This document shows, in pieces, positions 44,757-55,888 of a DNA stretch of 64,000 bases. The translations under genes and the position numbers were made by a program. This stretch comes from Rana temporaria (lineage: Eukaryota > Chordata > Amphibia > Anura > Ranidae), in assembly GCF_905171775.1 (NCBI RefSeq), contig NC_053491.1:222060486-222124485 (forward strand). The letters run 5' to 3'. Numbering within the stretch: the first letter of the stretch is position 1; every line of letters begins with the position of its first letter. Under the pieces are notes generated by a model. That model had not been told where the DNA came from. It did no database searches and was given only the letters and a program-made list of their open reading frames with translations.

Positions 44757-46560
44757 TTGAGTATCGCTACTGGACACCAGATTTATTTTTTCTGGAAAAG
44801 ATGGATGTCGACCCCGGGGCCTGATTGCTGGGTTTTGAATACTGCAAGGTGTAGAATGAAATGATCTTGGTAGCAGGCCAGGTGACGTCTACACAGTACC
44901 TGGCCAGCAGGGCTGTTGCAGGTAAACTCTCTAGGCTGCAAAAAACATAGTAGGCCAAGTAGATGGCTGCTTGTATGACCAGACTGGGAAGAAGGCCAAA
45001 TGGAGAATGAGAGAGAGTGGTCGACATATCTCTAAAGATGGTACCCGTGATAGGCAAGCATTTGGCATTGGTTGTGGGCTGTTGTCTCTGAATGCCACGC
45101 AGGATGGCTCATATCGCATGGTTTGTGAACAAGGACAGCTTTGCGGGATCCTGAAAGGCTAAGAAGTGTTGGATGCCGGTTAAGTATATTTGGATGGTGT
45201 TGTGTGACAGAGCCAGTTCCTTATGGCAATAAGCAACGAAAGCTAGTATGTGTTTAGTGTCCATTGACGTTGTTGCGGGCTAGGATGGGAGAAATTTGGA
45301 AAAGGCGTTCCACGCTGTGTCAGTTGAGACCAAGGTGAAATATGAGATGATGTTGTTGGGTTGGCTCCGGGTTTCTGCTGAAAAAATGAAATGAAATGAA
45401 GTTAAAAAGGGAAAGTGCGTCTGCTGCGACGTTGCACTTGCCCGGAATGAATTGCAGTAAACATTGAACTGACGCTGCAGGGAAAGTTGTACCAGCCTGT
45501 ATAGGAAGAACATAATAGGGAGCGACTTGGAACTGCCCTTATTAATGATATCATGGCCTGATTGTCGGTGGCCACTGTTTGTCCGGTCCAGGTATAGCCC
45601 CAAACCTGAGCGGCTGCCACGATCGGGTATAGTTCGAACAATGAGGAAAACCGGACAAACCCGGGGATTAGGAGTATCTCTGTGTGCCATGGTCCTGCAA
45701 ACCAATGGTGGCTAAAAACTGCCGCAAAGCCTGTGGAGACTGCAGCATCCGTTACTACCTGCGGTAACAGAGGCGATACTGACGGTATGAACATGGATAT
45801 TCCATTCCAACTGGTAAGAAACTCCTCCCACATAGCCAAATTCGCTACTGCCGCTGTGACTAACCAGAGGATTTGATCGGGGTCCTATGTCTGGAAGAGG
45901 AAGACCAGGAGGTGTGTAACGAAAGACCGATCCTGGGGAATGATTCTCATTGTGAAGTTGAGCATTCCTAAAAGCACCCCTGGGCATGGATGAAGTCTTG
46001 AAGAACCAACCTGATGTGGTTTAGTTTATCGGGGGGAAGGCTGGCCTGCATGGAGCGAGTGTCCAGGTTGACCCCGAGGAAGGTGACGGAGTGTGCTGGG
46101 TCTTCTACTTTGTGTTCTGCAATGGGCACATTGAGATTCCCAAACACCACTCTTAACCTATCGAGGTCTCCAGGGGGCACGATTAGTAAGAAATCGTCCA
46201 GGTAATGAATGACCCTCTGGCATTGGGCTTGGCGCGAGAGGATCCAGGTGAGGGACTGTGCAAAAGGTGTTGAAGAGCCACGGGCTACTTTTAGAGCCGA
46301 ATGTCAGTTTAGTGGCAAAGTAGTATGACTCTCTTCATTTAATGCCGTGCCAGCACCAGAGGGATGGTTGGATGGGCAGGAGCTTGAAAGCGTCCGAAAT
46401 GACAGCTTTAGAGAGCCAGTCACCTGTGCCTACTTTAATAATGGCCTGAATTCCTCTGAAGGAACTAGGGAATTCAAACTCGGCACGTGGGAAGAATGAG
46501 GCGCAGAAAGGTCATACCCATTGGCCTTGAGGACCACCGATACATCCCTCCAGGCATATG
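44757..46560 (-). pseudogene. Ngaro-like (DIRS group) element fragment: RT, RNase H, recombinase
   Basis: Minus strand, in order: RT tail (46180-45968: HSVTFLGVNLDTRSMQASLP, PDKLNHIRLVLQDF), RNase H (45839-45402: VVTDAAVSTGFAAVFSHHWF, then ELYPIVAAAQVWGYTWTGQT and DNQAMISLI) and the start of a tyrosine recombinase (45119-44767: PITGTIFRDMSTTLS then a LV.QAAIYLAYYVF stretch). The ELYPIVAAA...W and DNQA motifs and the short PIT..I...F recombinase start are typical of Ngaro elements. Frameshifts and a truncation at 44757 disable it. Confidence 0.75.
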
Positions 46561-46579
46561 ATTATTATGAGGAGGGAAG

Positions 46580-47100
46580 CAAGGTTGACCCTTAGAAGGT
46601 AAGGATCTCACACCAAATACTTAAAAACCAATGAGTAAATTATAGTGAATAAATTGAATTAAATAAGAGCTGCTCCCCAGCAAGGCAGGGGGCGCTAAAC
46701 TAACTAAAAATGCATGTAACATATGATATTAAATAATAATAGTGAAATAAATATGAAAGTGCAGCACTCAATAGGTAAAACCGTGAGTAAAAGAGGGGAC
46801 GGTGAAACTCAACATGGCACCAAAAACCACACGTGCATTACCACCATACGAAGTACTTGCTTACCAGAGGCAAGCTGAACCAAGCCTATAGATATGGTCT
46901 CACTCCTGGTCTGTATCACTCTCCAATACCACGGACAGGCAACAACAGTAGATAGACTCGATATGTCAGACAGTCGTCTGGGGAACGGGCCCTTTTCTCA
47001 GACAGCGTTATCTCTTAGCGAAACGCAAGTCGGGAGGCAGACACGCCGACGTCATCGCCCTAGGACGGGAGACTGCATGCCTCGGTTGCGTGCTCGGATA
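46580..47100. mobile_element. Penelope-like non-autonomous fragment
   Basis: A/T-rich DNA with GTGAAATAAATATGAAAGTG followed by CAGCACTCAATAGG, similar to the GTGCAGC ends of the 43-kb composite, then a hammerhead-like motif at 47000-47034. No frame. Confidence 0.4.
47000..47034 (+). ncRNA. Hammerhead-ribozyme-like motif with GCAA loop
   Basis: CAGACAG, then CGTTA-TCTCT-TAGCG (5-bp stem II with one G-U pair), then GAAAC-GCAA-GTC-GGG. GCAA would cap stem III as a GNRA tetraloop. The CTGATGA box is degraded to CAGACAG. Confidence 0.4.
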
Positions 47101-47245
47101 AAGGGTCTGGTATGGGTTTTTGGGGGAAACCCACGCCATTTTTTTTTTTTGGGGGGGGGTTCCTCTTAAAATCCATACCAGACCTGAAGGGCCTGGTAAT
47201 TGAATTTGGGGGGACCCCCACGCATTTTTTTTTTTTATCAATGAC
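47101..47245. repeat. Inverted repeat related to the 26.5-29.0 kb palindrome
   Basis: GGTCTGGTATGG at 47104 and CCATACCAGACC at 47174 form an inverted repeat around a T11/G9 run; TGGGGGAAACCCACG and GGGGGACCCCCACG flank it. The same motifs occur in the palindrome arms near 26800 and 28675. Confidence 0.6.
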
Positions 47246-47836
47246 TTTCAATGCCTTTTCTCTGTATTGCCGGGAGCCGACAATTCATTATAGCCACGAC
47301 AATTACTTTTTTCCCTTCAGAAATGACACTTTGTGCAGGGACAGTTCTAAGCACTCACTTTAGCGAGTTTTACTTTAAGCATTATTAAAATCACTGCTCC
47401 CGAAAAAACGTCAGTTTTTAAAACTTTCTTTTGCATTGATACATGTCCCCTGAGGCAGGACCTGGGTCCCCAAACACTTTTAGTGACAATAACTTGCATA
47501 TAAGCCTTCAAAATTAGCACTTTCGATTTTTCATGTTCGAGTCCCATAGACTTTAACGGTTTTGGGATGTTCGAACAAATGTATTGCCTGTTCGCATGTT
47601 CAGATGCGAACCGAACTGGGGAATGTTCGGCTCATCCCTAGTGGTCAACCATATCAAAGACAGCAGAGAGTTCAGGAGTAGGAGTACAGAGTAGTGACCA
47701 TTGGTTTTAGCCGTTAGTAAATCGCAGATTCTGTGGCATCTACACAATTTAACAGTATATTTATCAAATAAAACAAAGGTTACAAAATAAAAAAAACACA
47801 GCATGCAAAAACCAATTCAGGAGAATATTACCTTAC
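47246..47836. other. Intron, no recognised feature
   Basis: Ordinary sequence between repeats and exon 2; no frame or named repeat, apart from a GTTCG/CGAAC-rich stretch at 47530-47640 that may be a worn short element. Confidence 0.45.
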
Positions 47837-47984
47837 CTATAGATATAGAGTCACAGCCGTGGTCAAAAAGTTCCCCTAATGGGGAGCTACTGTTTGTTCT
47901 TCGCGCTTGTTTTCCATCAATGGCATCCAGTGACTGATAAACAAACAGACCAAAGGCACAAAGCAGAAATGCCCATGACGGAGC
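47837..47984 (-). CDS. CHPT1: CHPT1 exon 2 (catalytic CDP-alcohol phosphotransferase motif)
   Basis: 148 nt, entered in phase 0 after a polypyrimidine tract and CAG, left in phase 1 at donor GTAAGG. It encodes a membrane segment (APSWAFLLCAFGLFVYQS) and then the full CDP-alcohol phosphotransferase signature, D-x2-DG-x2-AR-x8-G-x3-D-x3-D: DAIDGKQAR, eight residues, then GELFDHGCD. All acidic metal-binding residues (both Asp of the first half, both of the second) are present, so the enzyme is expected to be active. In this family the signature lies at the cytosolic face and binds Mg2+ or Mn2+ and the CDP-alcohol. The exon ends CDSISI where relatives have CDSLST, a conservative change just after the catalytic block. 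Confidence 0.93.
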
Positions 47985-48162
47985 CTGTAAAAAGCAATAG
48001 TCTGTTAAAGTAAACATTATGGAAGTTAAAAAGCAGTTTTAAATACAATACATATTTCAAACTAGCAATAGACACAACACCTTATTTAGGCCTCATGCAC
48101 ACTGGACATTTTTACATCTGCTTTTCTTTCCTGCCTCTAGACTCCCCTGCATGTTAGTCAGC

Positions 48163-48869
48163 GGGCTAGATTCACAGAGAGATACGACGGTGTATCTCCT
48201 GATACTCCGTCGTATCTCTGACTTAGGCTGGTCGTATCAATGCGCCTGATTCATAGAATCAGTTACGCATAGATATGCCTAAGATCCGACAGGTGTAACT
48301 GTGTTACACCGTCGGATCTTACCTGCAATTTAAAAATGGCGCGGGGGGGCGTTCTCGCTGATTTACACTGAGAAATATGTAAATCAGCGAGATACGCAAA
48401 TTCACGAACGTACGCGGACCCGACGCTTCCGTAGCGGTTTTCCCGGCGTATACTTACCCCTGCTTCTATGAGGCGCAGCCAATGTTAAGTATAGCCGTCA
48501 TTCCCGCGTCGATTTTTAATTTTTTTACGTCGTTTGCGTACGCCGATTCAGAAAACCGTGTGCCGCAAGTTACGCTCACGGCGAAACCACTGACATCCTA
48601 GCGACGTCAGTGGGAGCAATGCACGCCGGGAAATTTCGCGGACGGCGCATGCTTATTTAAATCGGCGCAGGGACGCGCCTGATTTAAATAGTACACTCCC
48701 CCTAGCCGCAGAATTTGAATTCCGCTGGGGGTTTTACGATTCGCCGCCGCAAGTTTGGAGGTAAGTGGTTTGTGAATTACCCACTTGCCTCTCAAACTTG
48801 CGGCAGCGGATCTTAAATCACATAGATCACGCGGATCTAAAGACCTGCTGATCTATGTGAATCTAGCCC
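48163..48869. mobile_element. Short element (GGGCTAGATTCAC termini)
   Basis: 707 bp, inverted ends GGGCTAGATTCAC/GTGAATCTAGCCC. It is an inverted relative of the element at 2895-3574: shared blocks TACGACGGTGTATC, AATCAGCGAGATACGCAAA, TCACGAACGTACGCGGACC and GCAATGCACGCCGGGAAATT. It interrupts a MITE-like sequence (GGCCTCATGCACACTGGAC at 48091). No clear target duplication. Confidence 0.75.
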
Positions 48870-49216
48870 TTTATGTCCATTCACACAGACATTTAGCTGC
48901 GTTTAACAGCAGGAGCTTTTAGAGGCAGAAAAAAACCCACTGCCAGTGCGTCCAAAAGCAGCAGAGTTTTGCCAGAAAAGACGCTTGACTCTTGTAAACG
49001 ATTGTTAACGCTAGGCATGTTTAGCGCTTGAGCATTAATTCATTTTAATGGGCAGAAAAAAGGGACGACATTGACGACTCTGAGACTGAGTCAGTGTTTT
49101 TGATTTGATTACATTATTGAATAAAATGTATTATTATTTATAATTATTATATTATAATTTTGTGTGTTAAACTTCATCATACCCGGGATGTCTACTAGAC
49201 TCTTCTTTGGACAGAT
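48870..49216. other. Intron, remainder of an interrupted MITE and A/T-rich DNA
   Basis: GTCCATTCACACAGACATTT and the following AGCAGGAGCTTTTAGAGGCA look like the continuation of the MITE begun at 48091. The rest is A/T-rich. Confidence 0.35.
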
Positions 49217-49219
49217 TTA

Positions 49220-49481
49220 GGCTCCATGTACACGGGACGCTTTTACAACTGCTCCTAAATGATTAAACTTGACAGATAGTAACCCACGTTTAAAACGTCC
49301 ATTTTTACGTGTTTAAATGCCGCGTTTGCGTTTAGAAGCGTTTCAATAAAAAATTTCCAAAAACGCCTATAAACGAAAACGCTGCTAAATGGGGGTTATA
49401 TTGAATGAGTTCAGGTGCAGTTGAAAAAGCATCCAACTGCCTCTGAACGTAAGTTTAGCAGCATCCCATGTACATGGGGCC
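49220..49481. mobile_element. MITE with TTA duplication (GGCTCCATGTACACGGGA end)
   Basis: 262 bp, ends GGCTCCATGTACACGGGA and TCCCATGTACATGGGGCC, TTA on both sides (49217-49219 and 49482-49484). AACGC-rich inner dyads. Harbinger-like. Confidence 0.82.
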
Positions 49482-49485
49482 TTAA

Positions 49486-50180
49486 CCACTTAAGCCCCAG
49501 ACCATTTGTCTGGTTAAAGACCAGGCCACATTTTGTGATTCGGCACTGCGTCGCTTTAACTGACAATTGCGCGGTTGTGCGACGTGGCTCCCAAACACAA
49601 TTGGCGTCCTTTTTTCCCCACAAATAGAGCCTTCTTTGTAATAATTTTTACTTTTTGTTATAATAAATAGCCCCAAAAAATATATATAAAAAAAGTTTTT
49701 TTTCCTGAGTTTAGGCCGATACATATTCTTCCACAAAAATCGCAATAAGCGTTTCTTAATTGGTTTGCGCAAACGTTATAGCGTCTACAAAATTGGGGAT
49801 AGTTTCATGGCATTTTTATTAATATTTTTTTTTCTATACTAGTAATGGAGGCGATCATCGATTTTTATCATGACTGCGACATTATGGCGGACACATTGTC
49901 ATTTTTACAGCGATCAGGGTTATAAAAATGCACCGATTACTGTAAAAATTACACTGGCAGTGAAGGGGTTAACCTGTAGGGGGCACTGAAGGGGTTAAGC
50001 GTGTCCTAGGGAATGCTTGTAACTGTTAGAGGGCATGGCTTGTCATGACACATCACTGATCGTTGTTCCCGATGACAGGAAACACGATCAGTGACAGTGT
50101 CACCTAGGCAGAACGGTGTTTACACTAACATCTCCCCGTTCTTCAGCTCTGTGACCCTTCCTCCTCATGTATATTTGGCA
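49486..50180. mobile_element. TTAA-1 family element, reverse orientation, right-truncated
   Basis: Left end CCACTTAAGCCCCAGACC next to TTAA (49482-49485), which overlaps the TTA of the neighbouring MITE. Inner blocks TGACAATTGCGCGGTTGTGC, AGGCCGATACATATTCTTCC and TGTCATTTTTACAGCGATCA mark the reverse orientation. The right end fades near 50180 (CATGTATATTTGGCACA). Confidence 0.75.
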
Positions 50181-50411
50181 CATTATTTTTTTTGGGGGGG
50201 GCGGCATGAGTAGCTGATTATGACAGGTATCTGCTCCCTCACAGCCTTCTGGAACACATCACAGGTTCCAGAAGACTGTGGGACCAATCACAAAGTGGTT
50301 CACACATGTGCAGTTGGAAGCCGCCATGAAACTGCAAGGTTTCCCTTAGTGAAGATTCCAGCACCTGCACCCAAAGCCGACTGAAGAATCAGCTCACGTG
50401 AGGACATACAG

Positions 50412-50745
50412 TGCCTTGAAAAAGTATTTATACCCCTTGAAATTTTCCACAATTTTGTCATGTTACAACCAAAAAACGTAAATTTAGTTTATTGGGATTT
50501 ATGTGATAGACCAACACAAAGTGGTTCTTCCTTGCAAAATAACTCAAGCTATGAACAACAATTTTTACGTTTTTCCACAGATTTTTCCATTGGATTTAGG
50601 TCTGGACTTTGACTGGGCCATTCTAACACATGAATATGCTTTGATCTAAACCATTCCATTGTAGCTCTGGCTATATGTTTAGGGTCGTTGTCCTGCTGGA
50701 AGGTGAACCTCCGCCCCAGTCTCAAGTCTTTTGCAGACTGATGCC
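50412..50745 (-). pseudogene. Tc1-like element, end and transposase remnant (family 4)
   Basis: Left end CAGTGCCTTGAAAAAGTATT after TA (50410-50411), with the typical inner segment TTGTCATGTTACAACCAAAA. The minus-strand frame includes FTFQQDNDPKHIARATMEWF and VLEWPSQSPDLNPMEK, i.e. the second Asp and the Glu of the DDE triad. Only the C-terminal ~70 codons survive; the rest is deleted at about 50745. Confidence 0.85.
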
Positions 50746-51060
50746 CCATACACACGAGTGGTTTTCCCATCGTAAAAACAAAAACAAAAAAAAAACAACA
50801 ATGGTTTTCCCGACGGAATTCCTCTTAAGCCTGCCATACACACGGTCACACAAAAGTTTGGTGAAATTTTGACTGCCAAGAACGCGGTGACATAAAAGAC
50901 TACGACGAGCCAAGGAAACAAAGTCCAATGCGCGTTTTTTGTGCATTAAAATTGCATACAGACGAACTACAGATCCTGCTCTCTTTTTTTTCCGGCAGTT
51001 TTCGCATTGTCTTACAAGTGTTTTTTTTTTTCTGCAGCGGTTTACTACTGCTTTAATCAA
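50746..51060. mobile_element. Short-element fragments (CCATACACACG; TTAA-3 end)
   Basis: GCCCCATACACACGAGTGG at 50742 and CCATACACACGGTCAC at 50832 are ends of short elements common in this window. GTTTACTACTGCTTTAA at 51042 is a TTAA-3 end. Confidence 0.4.
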
Positions 51061-51332
51061 GCTCTGAGCCCTCAGCATAACTGCAAACCCTTGGAAAACA
51101 GTAGTAGCATTTATTCATTAGCTGTACCTGGCTCTTCTTGCTTGCTGAAGAGGATTGACCCTTCGCCCAGTCATCAAAGGGCACTACAAACTCATTGCCT
51201 CAGCTATACTTCCCACTGAGCTAACCTTTGAAACCTGTAATCTTGGGCATATTGATTCATTCTGTCACTGTCCTGAACATAACCTTAAATGGAAGCCAAA
51301 AAAAAACAAAAAAAAAACGGTTTATTTCTTAA

Positions 51333-51590
51333 CCACTTGAGCTCTGAAAGGTTTTACCCCCTTCATGACCAGGAACTTTTGTTGCTATTCAGCACTGCAC
51401 TTCTTGTATTACTTGGAAAATGCATGGTACCCAAATTAAAATTTATAAAAAAAATTATAATATATAGAGATTTCTTTTGGTAGTATTTAATCACTGCTTT
51501 TTTTTTATTTATTGCTATATAAATGGGAAAAAAAAAAACATGTTTTCTAAGTTTCCATTTAAAATTTTGCAAATAATCTTTCTTCATAAA
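51333..51590. mobile_element. TTAA-1-related fragment
   Basis: CCACTTGAGCTCTGAAAGG next to TTAA (51329-51332), then CCCTTCATGACCAGGAAC and GATTTCTTTTGGTAGTATTT, as at 8764-8960 and 17975. Right end missing. Confidence 0.6.
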
Positions 51591-51595
51591 ATTTA

Positions 51596-51740
51596 CGGCG
51601 GCGTAATTTTCTGCAGGCGTAACGTATCTCAGATAAGTTACGCCGCCGTAACGTATCTCAGATACGTTACGCCGCCGTAACTTAGGGCGCAAGTTCCGTA
51701 TTCATAAAGAACTTGCGCCCTAAGTTACGGCGGCGTAGCG
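51596..51740. repeat. Stacked dyads of TTACGGCGGCGTAA and related units
   Basis: TTACGCCGCCGTAACG, TATCTCAGATACG and AGGGCGCAAGTT units alternate in both orientations; GGGCGCAAGTTCC (51687) and GAACTTGCGCCC (51708) form a hairpin. Probably a short-element terminus, related to the family of 60-813. Confidence 0.6.
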
Positions 51741-51770
51741 TATGTGGTCCGGCGTAAGCCCGCCTAATTG

Positions 51771-53492
51771 AATGAATGAATGAAAACTTATATAGCGCAA
51801 CACATGCAAACTTAATCGCCTCTGGGTGCTTGTTGTTCCTGTCTCCTTTGGTATCAAAAGAGATGAGTTTTGATCTTTCTCCTGAACGCCAAGTGGTTCT
51901 CCTCCAACCGAATGCTGGTTGGTAAAGCGTTCCATAGTCTAGGCCCTTGGACCGCGAATCTCCTTTCTCCTTTGGACTTGTAGTTGGCTTTCGGTATCTG
52001 GAGCAGATTTTGATTGGTGGATCGCAGAATGCGATTGGGATTATGAGCTTTTATTTTTTCGCATAGATAATGGGGAGCATTCCCATAGATACATCTATGC
52101 GTTAGACAGAGTGCTTTAAAAGTGATTCTGTCTTTTACTGGTAACCAGTGAAGGGTTCTCAGTGAAGGTGAGATTGATTCCCAAGGTTTTTTCCCAGTCA
52201 CTAGTCTAGTGGCCGTATTTTGAACGACTTGTAGACGAGCGATTTGGTACTTGGGGAGTCCGAGGTAAAGGGCATTTGCATAGTCCAATCTTGAGTTTAC
52301 AATAGCTCCCACCACGACCGCTATGTCTTCTTTGGGAATAAAAGGAGTAAGTCTGCGTAGTAGGCGCAGCAGATGGTGAGATCCGCTGACTACTGACCCT
52401 ATTTGTGCATCCATTGTCATGTAGGAGTCAAAGATGACCCCAAGACTTTTGACTTTGGCGCTAGGGGTGATGATTTTGCCCAGAATGGGCGGGGGGTCCA
52501 AGTTGTTGCAGGTTGATTCATATGTTTGACGTGAAACAGGAGAAGTTCTGTTTTCGCTCCGTTGAGTTTAAGATAACTCTTTTTCATCCAGTCCTCTATC
52601 AAAGAGAGGCATGTCTCTAGATTGAGGTGATGATCCTTTTTATTGCAAATGCGGAAATATAGTTGCGTGTCGTCTGCATATGAGTGGTAGAGCAGTTTTT
52701 GACTGCTAATAATCTCAAAAAGAGGGCGAAGATAGATGTTGAATAACACCGGCGCGACAGGGGGGATCCTTGAGGGACTCCGCACGATAATGTGCGTTTC
52801 TCAGAAGTGAAAGGTCCTAACTTCACTATTTGCGAACCAAGATAAATCGCCTTCTGCGACTCTGGCTACTTCAGCTAGCCGAGTCAATAAAAGCTTGTGG
52901 TCTACTGCTTCGAAGGCTGCGCTTAGGTCCAACAGAACCAGAAGACAAGATTCTCCTTCGTCTGCGGCCTCGAGAGCATCGTCCCATATTTTGAGCAATG
53001 CGGTTTCTGTCCCGTGTCCAGGACGGAATCCCGATTGAAATGGATTAAGTAGGTTGTGGGTATCTAGATGCTGTACCACTACTTTTTCCATTACCTTTGA
53101 GAGTACATTTAGGCCTGTTATAGGACGACGGTGGAGTGGGTCCTTGGGGTCCAGGTTGGGTTTCTTCAAGATGGGTCGAATTATACCCTCCTTCAACTGG
53201 GAGGGCACTATGCCTTCCCTGAAGGATTGGTTGATAAGCTGCGTGATAGGAGGTGCCATTCCTTCAGCAGTTTAGTGGGGATGATATCATTCGGCGCGGT
53301 GCTGTTACGCAGAGTACCGATGATATTTTTTGTGTCATGGATAGAGATAGGTTCCAGCGAGAACTTACCTGGTTGTGGTGAATTACTGCAGGTATTGTAT
53401 AAATCATTACGGGGAGGGTTGAGGGGGAAATTATTTTGCTGAATGCTTTGTCGGATCCCCTCGATTTTATTAATGAAGTAATCCGAAGTAAT
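51771..53492 (-). pseudogene. CR1/L2-like LINE, 5'-truncated, reverse transcriptase region
   Basis: Minus-strand frames in order: 53259-52801 (HRRPITGLNVLSKVMEKVVV, PFQSGFRPGHGTETALLKIW, LLDLSAAFEAVDHKLLLTRL: RT palm with motif A), 52785-52417 (SYADDTQLYFRICN, motif C) and 52501-51854 (KSLGVIFDSYMTMDAQIGSV, SRLDYANALYLGLPKYQIAR, LRTLHWLPVKDRITFKALCL, WNALPTSIRL). This is the CR1/L2/Rex1-type RT and C-terminus. The 3' end near 51771 carries ATTC repeats, usual in this group. The endonuclease is missing, and frameshifts break the RT. Confidence 0.87.
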
Positions 53493-54753
53493 TCAAATGT
53501 GGATGATGTGGGCGTGTTTTATTAAAATTAAATGTGACCCCACGTATTTGACATTTTTTACGAACGGCGCATGCGCCGTTCGTGAAAGAATCCCAGTACG
53601 CATGCTCGAAATTACGACGCAAATCGGCAATGCTTTAGACGTGAACGTAACTTACGTACAGCCCTATTCGCATCTTCTCACCCCTCTTCCTTTCCGGGGC
53701 CTGCAGACTCCAGCTCCGTGATTGGCCGGAGCAGCGTGACGTCACTTCTCCGCATGCGCGCGGGAGCCGTCATTAACGGCACATGCTACGTAAGAAACGG
53801 CTCGGAGGTTTGTTTCTTTCCAGCGCATGCACTGATTACATCATCGCACACTACATGTGAAATATCTCCTAAACGGCGCATGTTTAGGAGATATTTCCAC
53901 TACCTATAGGCAAGCCTGAAGCCTCGTACACACGCTTGGTTTACTCAGAAAGAAAACTGCTGGCAGAGCTTTCTTTCCGAGTATACCAAGCGTGTGTACG
54001 AAGCTTTCAGGTTTCTCATCAAGAAAACTGCCTAAAATCTTGACGAGAAAAATAGAGAACATGTTCTCTATTTTCTCGTGATTCTCGGCAGTGTTTTCCT
54101 GCCGAGAAACCCAAGAGTGTGTATACTTACCTGTCGCCGTGGAAACCAGTGCATGCTTGAAATGACTTTGACGCATGCGCAGTAGCTTCCTAAGCATAGC
54201 TGCCTCATTGCAAATATGCAAATGAGGGAAATACGTCGATTCACGAACGTAGTTGCGCCCGGCGCATAATATACGCGGTTTGCGTAAGGCTTATGTCCGG
54301 CGCATAGTTATTCCCCATCTATGAGGTGCAACCCATGCAAAGGTATGGACCAGGGAACAGCCGTCGTATTTTATGTCGTTTACGTAGTAGTAGGTGAATA
54401 GGGCTGGGCGTAGGTTACGTTCACGTCGTAGGCAGCGATTCGACATAGCTTAGGCAGTTGTTTTGACGTGATTCTGAGCATGCGCACTGGTATGCGGCCA
54501 CGGGACGGCGCATGCGCCATACGTTATTCGTATCTTTATGACGCTCAGTCCATCATTTACATGGGGTCACGCCTCATTAGTATGGCTCACGCCTACTTCC
54601 ACCTACGCTGGCTTACGCCGTGGAAACCCAGGGTAGATTTGGGGGTGAGTGCTTTGTGAATACTGTGCTTGGCGCTCTGCGCTACGCCGGCGTAGCCTAA
54701 AAAAGATACGCTACGCCGGCATAAATGTGCGCCAATGTATGTAAATCCGGGTC
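53493..54753. mobile_element. Short-element cluster around and right of the LINE
   Basis: 54230-54700 matches the element at 60-813 (GGGGTCACGCCTCATTAGTA, AGGCAGTTGTTTTGACGTG); 53900-54125 holds an inverted pair GTACACACGCTTGGTTTACT / ACCAAGCGTGTGTACGAAG; 53860-53900 has AAATATCTCCTAAACGGCGC and its inverted copy. Several elements are nested and their borders are not all clear. Confidence 0.5.
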
Positions 54754-54910
54754 ATTGATTTTAGCCCTATGCACACCATGTTGCATGAGCAGCTAGACTG
54801 CCTACCACAAATTATAGCAACGTGGTTCTGTACTTAAGTTGGTGCTCATCAATTGACAAGTCACTAAACCTAGCAATCTATAGATCTTATGAGAAGAAAA
54901 TGGCGGTGCA

Positions 54911-55268
54911 GCCTGCTTGAATTTTATTTTTTCTTATTTTATTTTTGTTATTTTATTTATTATTTTTATCTTTGTAATGTTGTGTATCGTATAGCAACTT
55001 TGCTTTTAAGTTCTACATTTACCCCAGCGTGTTAGCCGGTATGTTACCTAAGCCAGCATTAGGTTAATTTAGCAGGTCACTTGAGTTGAGGACATTCTAT
55101 TGCCGGTCTTCTGGATTCGCTTTTGGATCCCTAGAAGCCGGATTGATCTCAGGTCTACGGACTATCTGTTCTGATGTTTGATAGCTTATGGTGTGTCCAC
55201 CACTGCCTTTTTTTCTTTTGTATTCTTTTTTGTTTGTTGATGTACCTTTTCAATAAAACTCTTTGTAC
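54911..55268 (+). mobile_element. 5'-truncated LINE 3' end with a 17-bp target duplication
   Basis: 358 bp flanked by AAGAAAATGGCGGTGCA on both sides (54894-54910 and 55269-55285). The 3' part has a T-rich stretch and TTTTCAATAAAACTCTTTGT, an AATAAA signal close to the end, as in L1-like 3' UTRs. The long exact duplication is the signature of target-primed reverse transcription. No coding sequence is left; the LINE family is not identified. Confidence 0.8.
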
Positions 55269-55285
55269 AAGAAAATGGCGGTGCA

Positions 55286-55888
55286 AAGACACAAAAAAAC
55301 TGACTGAAAAGAATCTGAGATTCTTCCTGAAAAACGATCTGTTGTGTCATGCAGTTTCTAAATGCTGAGCTGGCAGATTGACACATTAGCAAGTGACAAC
55401 AAACAAGGCAAACATTGAGCTGAACAGACAATGAAGACTAGTCAAGCAAGTCTCCATCACCAACACACAAGAATAACTACCATAGCATGTGACAAAAAAA
55501 ACACAGGTATAAGAAAACAAATATTTCCATGCAATAAAAATCTGCAGCATCTTCAATAGAATGTAACAAATCAAGTGTTCTTTGTGTGATATAACATTAG
55601 AGATCCCTTGCTGGCACACTTACCTAATTTCAACACCATTTCTCCCACACTAGCTGAAACTCAGCAGAATTTCATGTGCCAGTGAGAGAGCACTGACTGC
55701 CACCTGTTCCCCCTGGTGACCCCTTGTCACTAGTGTGTCCTGTAGTGACTAGGGGTCAGCCTGACAAAACACAGTGAGCAGTCTGAAATGTTCAATCAGA
55801 ATGTTGCTGGGAGCTCTGCTACAAAATTATATCAAATGTGCTGAAGGACAAGATTATGTATATCAATGTTGGGCACTTGGACAAAATG
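55286..55888. other. Intron, no recognised feature
   Basis: No named repeat or credible frame. From 55889 (TTTAGGGCCCCTTTCAAACC) a worn MITE half begins and extends to about 56130. Confidence 0.4.

Noticed and set aside
46894..47169. 91-codon plus-strand frame
   Set aside because: Crosses the ribozyme-like motif and the G/T-run repeat; no domain, and composition unlike coding DNA.
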